Part shown: in pieces, positions 31,931 to 40,358 of the stretch
How positions within the stretch are numbered: position 1 is the first letter of the stretch
Layout of the letters: every line of letters starts with the position of its first letter
Origin: an uncultured Candidatus Melainabacteria bacterium
GTDB taxonomy: Bacteria > Cyanobacteriota > Vampirovibrionia > Gastranaerophilales > Gastranaerophilaceae
Direction: 5' to 3'
DNA: 64,000 nucleotides
NCBI GenBank assembly: GCA_934726055.1
Contig: CAKVCZ010000001.1
Location: 191,515 to 255,514 of the forward strand
The notes under the pieces: model-generated
The model's input: the letters and a program-made list of their open reading frames with translations, nothing else
Told to the model about the DNA's origin: nothing
Databases searched by the model: none
Made by a program: the position numbers and the translations under genes

Positions 31931-33271
31931 GTGGGAAGATTAAAATTTTATTTTTCAATATTTTTGGCAAGATGTATTGCCTTATTAATTAAACTTATCG
32001 GTAGGTCAGGCGGTACGTCTTTTGTCGGATTGTTTACGCTAAAATTCAATCCAGATTTTTTAAATTATTGTTCTAAATACATTCTGGGGAAAAAAATAAG
32101 TATAACCGGTACAAACGGAAAAACAACAACCGCAGGACTTTTAGCTCATGTTTTTGAAGCTAACGGCAAAACAATAATTCACAATGCACAAGGTGCAAAC
32201 ATGCTAACCGGTATTGCCAATGTTTTTGCAACAACAATTGTTCCGTCAAAACGTTATGACAATTGTGTATTAGAATCGGATGAAGCTTATCTTTCAAAAT
32301 TATACGATTATATTACACTTGATTACCTTGTTGTAACTAATTTGTTTAGAGATCAACTGGATAGGTACGGAGAATTAGATACCACTGCAAAAAAAATTCA
32401 ATCAGCAATAGATAAAAATAACAATTTAATACTTATTCTAAACGCAGATGATCCGCTTGTAGCCAATTTAGGTAAAAACAATAAACGGATTTATTATGGC
32501 TTTGAAGATATTGAATTTACAGGGAAAAGAACTATCTCTCAAGCTCCGGCTGAAACATTCAACTGTGTTTGCGGAAACACTTTGGAATATAGCAAAAGAT
32601 TTTATGCTCAACAAGGACATTACTATTGTACCTGCGGATACAAACGTCCGGAATGTGATTACAAAGGTTACGCAAAAATATCTGACGATTTTATTGAAAT
32701 TACGGTTAAACATAATGACCAAACAACCAATTATACCGTAAATACAATCGGTTTATACAATGCATACAATGTACTTGCCGCAATAGCAACGGCTCTAGAA
32801 TCAGGCTACAATCAAGAGCAAATTCAACACTCTCTGGATACATACAAAGCGATGTTTGGAAGAGCCGAAAAAACCGAAATAAACGGACACAAAACAATTA
32901 TTCAACTGATAAAAAATCCTGCCGGTGCAAGCGAAGTTCTAAAAACAGTCGATTTAAATTCAAATATTTTAATTGCAATTAATGATAATTTTGCTGACGG
33001 ACGTGATGTTTCTTGGCTTTGGGATTCAGAGTTTGAACTATTGAAAGATACACAAAAAACTATTATTACATCAGGAATAAGAGCAAATGACATGGCTCTA
33101 AGACTTAAATACGCAGGGATTCCAACAGATAAAATAAAAGTAATTCCTGATTTATTTAAAGCGATAGATGAAGTTTCAAAATCTGATAACAAAAACGAAA
33201 GAATAACTATAATGCCTTCATATACGGCATTATTACAAATAAAGAATGCAGGTAAAAACAATGCTTCTTAA
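31931..33271 (+). CDS. murT: MurT-like Mur ligase (lipid II isoglutaminyl synthase subunit)
   Basis: 446 residues from the GTG at 31931. A TTG at 31868 would sit in the promoter, and the family start (LARCIALLIKLIGRSGGTSFVG) fits the GTG, although no strong ribosome site is visible. The P-loop TGTNGKTTTAG begins near residue 59, a four-cysteine insert (CVCGNTLEY with CTCGYKRPEC) is the MurT zinc ribbon, and the C-terminal DUF1727 domain has NDNFADGRDVSWLWD. With GatD, MurT amidates the D-glutamate of lipid II. No gatD is adjacent. Instead a PdxJ homologue overlaps by 11 bases. Confidence 0.85.
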   Translation: MGRLKFYFSIFLARCIALLIKLIGRSGGTSFVGLFTLKFNPDFLNYCSKYILGKKISITGTNGKTTTAGLLAHVFEANGKTIIHNAQGANMLTGIANVFATTIVPSKRYDNCVLESDEAYLSKLYDYITLDYLVVTNLFRDQLDRYGELDTTAKKIQSAIDKNNNLILILNADDPLVANLGKNNKRIYYGFEDIEFTGKRTISQAPAETFNCVCGNTLEYSKRFYAQQGHYYCTCGYKRPECDYKGYAKISDDFIEITVKHNDQTTNYTVNTIGLYNAYNVLAAIATALESGYNQEQIQHSLDTYKAMFGRAEKTEINGHKTIIQLIKNPAGASEVLKTVDLNSNILIAINDNFADGRDVSWLWDSEFELLKDTQKTIITSGIRANDMALRLKYAGIPTDKIKVIPDLFKAIDEVSKSDNKNERITIMPSYTALLQIKNAGKNNAS

Positions 33272-33974
33272 TATAAACATAAACTATTTGGCAAATTTAA
33301 GAAACACAATAGGAGAAGGCGAACCTGATATTATAAAGTTTGCACGATACTGTGAACACTCAGGGGCTGACGGAATTGTAGCATATTACAGCACTCAGTC
33401 AAACATGCTTTCAAGTTATGATATTAAAAACTTGAAACAACATACAAAATCCAGATTTATTTTAAAAATTGCAGTTAATGAAGAATCCATGCAATTAGCT
33501 TTAGATATGAAGCCTGATACAGTTTGTATTGTGCCTGATACTAAAGAATTATCCCCTTCAATAGGATATAATGCATTTAAAAATCAAAAAGAACTTGCTA
33601 ATTTTATAAAACCACTTAAAGAAAAGGGTATTCTTTCAAGTGTATTTATAGACCCGGAAATTGAACAAGTTCATGCAGCATATAAATCAGGAATGAACTA
33701 CGTAGAATTAAATACAATGAACTATTCAAGAGCATTTAATAATGATAATTATAAAGATGAATTTATAAAATTAAAGGAAGCTGCAATATTAGCAAATACA
33801 CTTGGAATGAAAGTTTCTTTTTGCAAAAATATAAATTATCAAAATGTAAGGAATTTAATAAAAATTCCATCTGTCAATGAAATGACAATAGGACATGGAA
33901 TTATATCAAAATCAATATATATGGGTATAGACAATTCTATAAAAGAAATAAAGGCAATATTCAATGAAAAGTAA
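33261..33974 (+). CDS. PdxJ-family protein with replaced active-site residues
   Basis: 237 residues from the ATG at 33261 (AGGT about 9 bases upstream). The frame also has an ATG at 33246. Overall it is a PdxJ barrel: NININYLANLRN at the start, EHSGADGIVAYY, VFIDPEIEQVHAA and the closing phosphate loop VNEMTIGHGIISKSI. The residues that do the chemistry in PdxJ are not kept. The NIDH motif is NINY, the HLREDRRH loop is YYSTQSNM, the IEIHTG histidine is Asn in VELNTM, and the AGHGLTYHN segment reads FCKNINYQN. It is therefore unlikely to make pyridoxine 5'-phosphate. It may use the barrel for another ligand. Coupled to the murT-like gene and to the zinc-protein gene. Confidence 0.82.
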   Translation: MLLNININYLANLRNTIGEGEPDIIKFARYCEHSGADGIVAYYSTQSNMLSSYDIKNLKQHTKSRFILKIAVNEESMQLALDMKPDTVCIVPDTKELSPSIGYNAFKNQKELANFIKPLKEKGILSSVFIDPEIEQVHAAYKSGMNYVELNTMNYSRAFNNDNYKDEFIKLKEAAILANTLGMKVSFCKNINYQNVRNLIKIPSVNEMTIGHGIISKSIYMGIDNSIKEIKAIFNEK

Positions 33975-34278
33975 AGAAGAAATTATAGAAGAAATGCAAC
34001 AAGTTGTTGAACAAATGAGATTGGATGATTTAGAAGAACGTCCTGAACTTGAAAATGAATATTTTGATTGTTCTTGCTGCGGTCAAACTAAATCTTATGC
34101 CGGTTCAATTCAATATGGCGAATACAGACTTTGCAATGACTGTGTTCTACTCGCAGAAACAGGTTTTGCATTAGATAAAATTAAAGACATAACTGAATTA
34201 ATTGATGCAATGGAAGATAAACGCCTTGAAGAATTATGTAATTTTATAAAACAAGACGAGAAAAGTCAAAATAATTAA
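33964..34278 (+). CDS. Small zinc-binding protein, unknown
   Basis: 104 residues starting inside the end of the PdxJ-like gene (11-base overlap). An N-terminal helix rich in Glu and Gln is followed by a CxxC pair (DCSCCGQ) and a second one (LCNDCVLLAETG), making a treble-clef or ribbon-like zinc site with GSIQYGEYR between. The C-terminal helices (LIDAMEDKRLEELCNFI) are acidic. It has no DNA-binding signature I can name. Its strict coupling to the murT-like and PdxJ-like genes suggests a shared process. Confidence 0.65.
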   Translation: MKSKEEIIEEMQQVVEQMRLDDLEERPELENEYFDCSCCGQTKSYAGSIQYGEYRLCNDCVLLAETGFALDKIKDITELIDAMEDKRLEELCNFIKQDEKSQNN

Positions 34279-34769
34279 TTCACATTTGCAAGTTCTTCAA
34301 TCTTTAAGTTCTTGTTTAAATCAATATACTTAAAAAAGTTTGTTACAACTCCTATTGGGAAGAAGTAATTATTATCCGCAGGAACAATTTTTAAAATAGC
34401 GGATGTCGGATCGACTCTGTTTACAGATGCCAGAAATTGTCTATTTGCGGCTGTAAATAAGATATATCCGCTTTTAGATTGAATCTCATCAATAACAAAC
34501 TTATTTGCATTTATACTTGCAAGTGCAAAAAAGTATAAATTTTCAACAGGCATTATATATTTTTTAGTACACTGTTCAAAAGAAACAGACTGCGGAACAG
34601 TCGGAGAAACATTTTTGGGATTTGTTGTGCTATTTTGAACATTAATCGTCTGTACTGCATTTGAATTCGCACCAACAGGTTTCACTACAACATTCTGCTC
34701 TGCATTTACTTTTATACCAAATAAAAATAATACCAAAGATATTGCTAAAACTTTTATTGTTCTTTCCAT
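34275..34769 (-). CDS. Secreted protein, unknown
   Basis: 164 residues from the ATG at 34769 (GGGGGG 4-5 bases upstream; an in-frame TTG at 34781 is also possible). A signal peptide, MERTIKVLAISLVLFLFGI then KVNA/EQ, is clear. A polar Asn/Thr/Pro/Val stretch follows (to about residue 65), then a small mixed domain with one Cys (FEQCTKKY), LYFFALASINAN and TAANRQFLASVN. It would be periplasmic. Its start overlaps polA by 16 bases, so it is translated from the same message. No known family recognised. Confidence 0.6.
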   Translation of the reverse strand: MERTIKVLAISLVLFLFGIKVNAEQNVVVKPVGANSNAVQTINVQNSTTNPKNVSPTVPQSVSFEQCTKKYIMPVENLYFFALASINANKFVIDEIQSKSGYILFTAANRQFLASVNRVDPTSAILKIVPADNNYFFPIGVVTNFFKYIDLNKNLKIEELANVN

Positions 34770-37576
34770 GATGCCCCCCAACTTACATCAACCAACAATG
34801 GAACTTTCATTTCTGCCACATTTTGCATTTCGTATGTAACTAAATCTTTAACAGTTTCAAGTTCGTCCTTTTCTACTTCAAATACAAGTTCATCGTGCAC
34901 TTGAATTACCATTTTTGATTTAATATTTTTTTCTTCAAACTTCCTGCTTATGTTTAACATTGCCATCTTAATTAAATCAGCCGCCGTTCCCTGCATTGGA
35001 TGGTTTATTGCAGCACGTTCGGCAAATTCTTTTAACATAAAATTAGGACTTGTTAATTCACTCGTTAAATATCTTCTTCTGCCAAATATTGTTTCTACAT
35101 AACCGTATTTATAAGCATATTGAACTATTGTTTTCATGTACGATTGTATTTTTGGATATGTTTCAAAATATTTTGCAATAAACGCCTCTGCCGCAAACGG
35201 TGCGATTTTTAACGCTTTTGCCAAACCATATTTTGTTTGTCCGTAAATAATACCAAAATTTACAGCCTTTGATTTGTAACGCATATCTTTTGTAACTTTT
35301 TCAAGCGGAACATCAAAAACCTTTGAAGCCGTAAGGCTATGAATGTCGATCCCCGTTTTGAATGCATTAATTAAATTTTCATCACCTGAAATGTGTGCTA
35401 ACAATCGCAACTCTATTTGAGAGTAATCCGCAGATAAAATATAATTACCATCCTCCTGAGGAATAAAAGCTTTTCTTAATTTATTACCTTCTTCAGTTCT
35501 TATGGGTATATTTTGTAAATTTGGATTTGAAGATGATAACCTGCCCGTTGCAGTTGTAGCTTGATTATATGTAGTATGAATGCGTCTGTCTTTTAAGCTT
35601 ACCAATAGTGGTAACGCATCTGTGTATGTTGATTTTAATTTTGAATACTTTCTATAATCAATTAAATGGCGACAAATTTCATGTTCTTCTGCCAATTCTT
35701 CTAACACTTCGCCACTCGTTGATAATTTATTTCTGCCACGACGTTTTTTCTTTAATTCAATGCCCAATTTACCATATAAAATATCACCTACTTGTTTTGG
35801 AGAATTAAGATTAAATTTTTCACCTGCAATATCAAAAATTTTATTTTCTAATTCTGTCATGTGCGCTGACATTTCTTCGGAAAGTTCGCTCATATAGTCA
35901 ATATCAATGGTAACTCCATCGTATTCCATCTGTGATAAAACTCTTGTCAATGGTAATTCAAGTTCGTTCAAAAGTTTTAATTCTGCATATTCCAAATTAT
36001 TTAGCCAATATTTTGTTATCAAATAAATAGAAAACGCATTATCCATTGCATATTCACCCAAATCAGTTTGAGATAAAGATGCTAACTTAGTTTTTTTATT
36101 TTCAAGCGGTAATTCAACAGATATGTGATTTATATAATCCAAAGCCTGAGCTGAAATTTCGTGAATTCTTGAAGGATTTTTGATATAACTTGCCAAGGAA
36201 ATATCAAATGCTAAATTGTTTAATTCTATATCCAAGTTTTTTAAAATATTCAAATCATACTTCGCATCACTTGTATATTTTTTTATATTTTCATTTTCAA
36301 AAACTTCTTTTAACTGCCTAATGTTATCATTTTCATTTGCAACATAGTAGGTATTTATCATATCACCATTTTCTATTGCAAATGCACAACCTAAAATATT
36401 TATATCAGAAGCATTGTTATAATCATACACAAAACTAAAAGAAATCTCCGTTTGCTTATTTAATAAACTTTTTAAAGATTCTAATTCATCTTTATTTTCA
36501 ATAAATTTCTTCTCGTAAGTCTTTGTTTCAATTGTTTCTTTTACTGCTGTTGCAAATAAGCCTAATTGAGTCTGAGCAGCAGGCTCACTGTCTGCAATAT
36601 CTTCTTTAAATTGAACAATATTTTCATCTGATTTAAGAGTTTTTATTTTTTGTGATAAACTTGCAGCCTCACAATTTTTATCAAAATAACATAATATTTT
36701 TTCAATGTTTTTTACAAATGAATAGAATTGCATGTTTTTCAAATATTCCATCACTTTTGAAATATCCGGCAATTCAACTTTTGTATCATCAAAATTAAAT
36801 TCTATATCAACATCTCTTACAATTGTTGCCAAAAATTTACTCAAAATTGCAGATTCTTTACCATCAATTAATCTTTGTTTTACAGCTTTTTCAGGAATAT
36901 TATCAACATCGGCATATACATCTTCTAAAGAAGAATATCTTGTTAATAATTTTTCGGCAGTTTTCTCACCAATACCTTTAACGCCCGGAATATTATCGGA
37001 AGAATCTCCTCTTAAACCTTTATAATCAATAACTTGATTTGGCCAAACACCTAATTTTTCATGAACTTTATACCAATCGTACTCAATTAATTCACCTTTT
37101 GATGGAATTAACACAGTTGTTAAACCATCTCTGTCAACCAATTGAAAAGAATCCTGATCACCAGTTAAGATATATGTTTTATGACCTAACTTAGCTGCTT
37201 TTGCAGTTATAGTACCAATAACATCATCCGCCTCGTAACCTTCTTTTGTGTAAATCGGAATATTAAACGCTTTTAATCCCTCTATAATCATTCCCAATTG
37301 AGAATGTAAAGAGTCCGGCATTGCCTCTCTTGTTGCCTTATATTGTTCATATTTTTCAACTCTAAATGTCTGCCTACCAACATCAAAAGTAACCGCAATA
37401 CAATCAGGTTTTATATCATCATTTTTTAATAAATCAAAAATAGCTTTAAAAAAACCGTAAACTGCCCAAGTATGACGACCATCCGAAGTTTTCATACCTG
37501 TTCTTTCCAATGCATAATACTCACGAAAAGCTAATGCATGCCCATCTATTAAAATCAATGTCTTTTTATCACTCAT
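34754..37576 (-). CDS. polA: DNA polymerase I (PolA), proofreading site lost
   Basis: 940 residues. The 5'-3' exonuclease comes first (LILIDGHALAFREYYAL, YEADDVIGT, GDQDSFQL, DYKGLRGDSSDNIPGVKGIGEKTA). The 3'-5' exonuclease fold is present but its first motif, normally DxE, reads SFVYDY, so a metal-binding pair is missing and proofreading is unlikely. The polymerase domain is complete: motif A SADYSQIELRLLAH, motif B KAVNFGIIYG and motif C QVHDELVFE. It handles primer removal, gap filling and repair. It lies fifth in the run that starts with tig. Confidence 0.96.
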   Translation of the reverse strand: MSDKKTLILIDGHALAFREYYALERTGMKTSDGRHTWAVYGFFKAIFDLLKNDDIKPDCIAVTFDVGRQTFRVEKYEQYKATREAMPDSLHSQLGMIIEGLKAFNIPIYTKEGYEADDVIGTITAKAAKLGHKTYILTGDQDSFQLVDRDGLTTVLIPSKGELIEYDWYKVHEKLGVWPNQVIDYKGLRGDSSDNIPGVKGIGEKTAEKLLTRYSSLEDVYADVDNIPEKAVKQRLIDGKESAILSKFLATIVRDVDIEFNFDDTKVELPDISKVMEYLKNMQFYSFVKNIEKILCYFDKNCEAASLSQKIKTLKSDENIVQFKEDIADSEPAAQTQLGLFATAVKETIETKTYEKKFIENKDELESLKSLLNKQTEISFSFVYDYNNASDINILGCAFAIENGDMINTYYVANENDNIRQLKEVFENENIKKYTSDAKYDLNILKNLDIELNNLAFDISLASYIKNPSRIHEISAQALDYINHISVELPLENKKTKLASLSQTDLGEYAMDNAFSIYLITKYWLNNLEYAELKLLNELELPLTRVLSQMEYDGVTIDIDYMSELSEEMSAHMTELENKIFDIAGEKFNLNSPKQVGDILYGKLGIELKKKRRGRNKLSTSGEVLEELAEEHEICRHLIDYRKYSKLKSTYTDALPLLVSLKDRRIHTTYNQATTATGRLSSSNPNLQNIPIRTEEGNKLRKAFIPQEDGNYILSADYSQIELRLLAHISGDENLINAFKTGIDIHSLTASKVFDVPLEKVTKDMRYKSKAVNFGIIYGQTKYGLAKALKIAPFAAEAFIAKYFETYPKIQSYMKTIVQYAYKYGYVETIFGRRRYLTSELTSPNFMLKEFAERAAINHPMQGTAADLIKMAMLNISRKFEEKNIKSKMVIQVHDELVFEVEKDELETVKDLVTYEMQNVAEMKVPLLVDVSWGASWKEQ

Positions 37577-37599
37577 TTTCTAAAACTATCCTTAATTGA

Positions 37600-38349
37600 T
37601 TACTTTCTACATTCAGGAGAAGCTGTCCAATCCAATTTATCAGGACAATCCAAATAATCCATATTTTCTCTAAATATAACCCAAGCAGTGCAAGTGGACA
37701 TCTTATAAAATGGTGCAGAGTATGGAGTATCTGTATTTGGGTTACATCCTAACTTAAACGTTTGATTTGCACCTTGCAACCCAAATGGAATAATACCTTC
37801 TGTTGTTATAAAAAATTGAAATATATCTCTACCGTACGATTTTGCATCTATATTTAATAATAAATCAACTTCACCACAAACTTTTTTATCATTAAAGAAA
37901 GAGTTATTAGCACAATTTGAATCAATAGTAGAAAAACCTAAAATATAACCGTTTGCTAAAACAACATACGCAAAAGTAGAATCATCCGATATGTTTCTAT
38001 AACAATTGTTTCTCGTATATTCTATTCCTTGACCAATACAATTTACACCAATATGTAAATATGGTCTAAAATAATTTGCCAAAAGAACACTCTTTTGAGC
38101 TTGAGGTAAACTGTTACCTAAATTCCAATTAATAGGACTTTCTCTGTTTATAACTGCTAATTCATAGGCATTATTTAAAATACTATAATTATTACGCACA
38201 GCTGTTACAATATGCTTTCTGTGAGAATTATTAGAAAGAGTTACTATTGTTAAAGTTGCAACAATACCCAACACCGCCATTGCAATAAGAGCTTCACTTA
38301 AAGTAAAAGCCTTTTTTAAAAATTTTCTCTCATGAAATATATTAACCAA
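37600..38349 (-). CDS. Type IV prepilin-like (pseudopilin) protein
   Basis: 249 residues from a TTG at 38349, with GGGAAAG 5 bases upstream. A short basic leader ends KKA, followed by FTLSEALIAMAVLGIVATLTI, with the Glu at position 5 of the mature chain as prepilin peptidase (PilD) substrates need. The leader ends in Ala rather than Gly. The rest is a globular domain with eight or more cysteines (VNCIGQG, NNCYRN, NCANN, KVCGEV, LGCNP, STCTAW, LDCPD, PECRK) that could form disulfides outside the cell. Such proteins make pilus or secretion pseudopilus parts. It is alone among housekeeping genes, between clpX and polA. Confidence 0.85.
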   Translation of the reverse strand: MVNIFHERKFLKKAFTLSEALIAMAVLGIVATLTIVTLSNNSHRKHIVTAVRNNYSILNNAYELAVINRESPINWNLGNSLPQAQKSVLLANYFRPYLHIGVNCIGQGIEYTRNNCYRNISDDSTFAYVVLANGYILGFSTIDSNCANNSFFNDKKVCGEVDLLLNIDAKSYGRDIFQFFITTEGIIPFGLQGANQTFKLGCNPNTDTPYSAPFYKMSTCTAWVIFRENMDYLDCPDKLDWTASPECRK

Positions 38350-38375
38350 TATATCTTTCCCATCTTGAGCTATTA

Positions 38376-39695
38376 TTACGCAATAACTTCTTTAAGTTTT
38401 TTATCCTTTTTATTTGGAAGTTGAATTAACTCAGCCTTATTTCTGTTTTCAACCATTTCTTTTGTAATTGTGAAAGTTTTTACGTTTTCTTTAGTCGGAA
38501 CATCATACATAATATCCAACATTAATTCTTCCACGATAGAACGTAATGCTCTTGCACCTGTTTTACGTTTTATAGCCTCTTTTGCAATTTCTTCTATTGC
38601 TTCAGGTTCAAATTCCAAATCAACGCCATCCATTTTTAACAAGCATTGATATTGTTTTATAATTGCATTTTTAGGTTCTGTTAAAATCATTTTCAATGTT
38701 TTTTCATCTAACTGATCTAATACTGCAAATACCGGAACACGACCAATAAATTCAGGAATCAAACCGAATTTTAATAAATCCTCAGGTTGAAGTTTTTTCA
38801 ACATTTTTGATTCGGCAGCCTCTTTTTCAGCCTTTGTCATTGACGGTTTTGAACCAAAACCAACAGAAGTTCCATCATCGGAACGTCTTTCAATAATTTT
38901 ATCCAAACCAACAAACGCACCACCTACAATAAATAAGATATTACTTGTATCAATTTGAATAAATTCTTGATGAGGATGTTTTCTTCCGCCTTGTGGAGGA
39001 ACATTTGCAACAGTACCTTCAATCATCTTTAACAATGCTTGTTGAACACCTTCACCTGAAACATCACGGGTTATTGATGTGTTTTCAGATTTTCTGGCAA
39101 TTTTATCAATTTCATCAATATAAATTATACCTGTTTCTGCTTTTTTAGCATCAAATTCAGCATTTTGATACAATCTTAATAAGATATTTTCAACATCATC
39201 ACCAACGTATCCTGCTTCTGTAAGCGTTGTAGCATCAGCAACGGCAAAAGGAACATCCAACAACTTTGCTAAAGTCTGTGCCAACAAAGTTTTTCCGCTA
39301 CCGGTTGGACCAACCAGCAAAATATTTGATTTTTGAATTTCAACTTGATTGCTGTCTTTACCTTCTAACTTGTTATGACGTAAACGTTTGTAGTGATTAT
39401 ATACTGAAACTGCAAGCACTTTTTTCGCATCATCCTGACCAACAATATGTTCATCTAAATATGCTTTAATCTCATGAGGTTTTGGAATAGGTTTTTCATT
39501 TGTATCTGAACTTACTGTGCCTTCAGAATTTTCTTTTTCTTTATTTTCAAAAAATTCTTCATCCAAAATTTCATTACAAAGTTCAACACATTCGTCGCAA
39601 ATATAAACCTCAGGTCCGGCAATCAATTTTTTTACCTGATCTTGGGTTTTCCCGCAAAATGAACACTTCAATCTGCTATCATCGTGCTTTGCCAT
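38376..39695 (-). CDS. clpX: ClpX, ATPase subunit of the ClpXP protease
   Basis: 439 residues, with TAGGAGAG before the ATG. The N-terminal zinc domain has CSFCGKTQ and ICDECVELC, and the AAA+ module has Walker A GPTGSGKTLLAQ, Walker B IIYIDEIDKI, the GYVGDD pore loop, sensor SGEGVQQALLK and the FIGRVPV motif. The C-terminal part carries RKTGARALRSI. ClpX unfolds substrates such as SsrA-tagged proteins and feeds them to ClpP, whose gene is 9 bases upstream. Typical tig-clpP-clpX order. Confidence 0.98.
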   Translation of the reverse strand: MAKHDDSRLKCSFCGKTQDQVKKLIAGPEVYICDECVELCNEILDEEFFENKEKENSEGTVSSDTNEKPIPKPHEIKAYLDEHIVGQDDAKKVLAVSVYNHYKRLRHNKLEGKDSNQVEIQKSNILLVGPTGSGKTLLAQTLAKLLDVPFAVADATTLTEAGYVGDDVENILLRLYQNAEFDAKKAETGIIYIDEIDKIARKSENTSITRDVSGEGVQQALLKMIEGTVANVPPQGGRKHPHQEFIQIDTSNILFIVGGAFVGLDKIIERRSDDGTSVGFGSKPSMTKAEKEAAESKMLKKLQPEDLLKFGLIPEFIGRVPVFAVLDQLDEKTLKMILTEPKNAIIKQYQCLLKMDGVDLEFEPEAIEEIAKEAIKRKTGARALRSIVEELMLDIMYDVPTKENVKTFTITKEMVENRNKAELIQLPNKKDKKLKEVIA

Positions 39696-39704
39696 TTTTC
39701 TCTC

Positions 39705-40295
39705 CTATTTTACAGCATCTCTTGATACTACTTTATCAATCATACCATATTCTAAAGCTTCTGCAGGGGTCATGATATAATCACGATCTGTATCTTTTTC
39801 AATTTTCTTGATTGATTGCCCTGTATTTGATGCCAAAATTTCATTTAATGATTTTTTAATTCTTATAATTTCAGCTGCTTGAATTTCAATATCGGTAGCT
39901 TGACCTTGAGCACCACCTAAAGGTTGGTGAATTAACACTCTTGAATGAGGTAAAGCCATTCTCTTACCTTTTGTACCTGAAGATAATAAGAATGCACCCA
40001 TTGATGCAGCTTGACCTAAACAAATTGTAGATACATCTGCTCTGATATGTTGCATTGTATCATAAATTGCAAAACCTGCTGTAACAGAACCTCCAGGGCT
40101 ATTAATGTACAACATAATATCTTTTTCAGGATTTTCACTATCCAATAACAATAATTGTGCTACAACTAAGTTTGCAACCATATCGTCAATTTGTGTGCCT
40201 AAAAAGATAATTCTTTCTCTTAATAATCTTGAGAAGATATCGAATGAACGTTCACCTCTGCTTGATTGTTCAATTACTACAGGTACGAAACTCAT
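39705..40295 (-). CDS. clpP: ClpP, protease subunit
   Basis: 196 residues from the ATG at 40295 (AAGGAAA upstream; an in-frame start at 40319 is less likely). The catalytic triad is Ser98 (GQAASMGAFLL), His123 (LPHSRVLIHQ) and Asp172 (DRDYIMTP). NSPGGSVTAG forms the oxyanion region. ClpP makes the tetradecameric chamber that works with ClpX. It lies 63 bases behind tig and 9 bases before clpX. Confidence 0.97.
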   Translation of the reverse strand: MSFVPVVIEQSSRGERSFDIFSRLLRERIIFLGTQIDDMVANLVVAQLLLLDSENPEKDIMLYINSPGGSVTAGFAIYDTMQHIRADVSTICLGQAASMGAFLLSSGTKGKRMALPHSRVLIHQPLGGAQGQATDIEIQAAEIIRIKKSLNEILASNTGQSIKKIEKDTDRDYIMTPAEALEYGMIDKVVSRDAVK

Positions 40296-40358
40296 TTTTA
40301 AATTTCCTTTCTTATACAAATATTATAGTTTACTTTTTTAAAATTTTTCCAATTAAGC

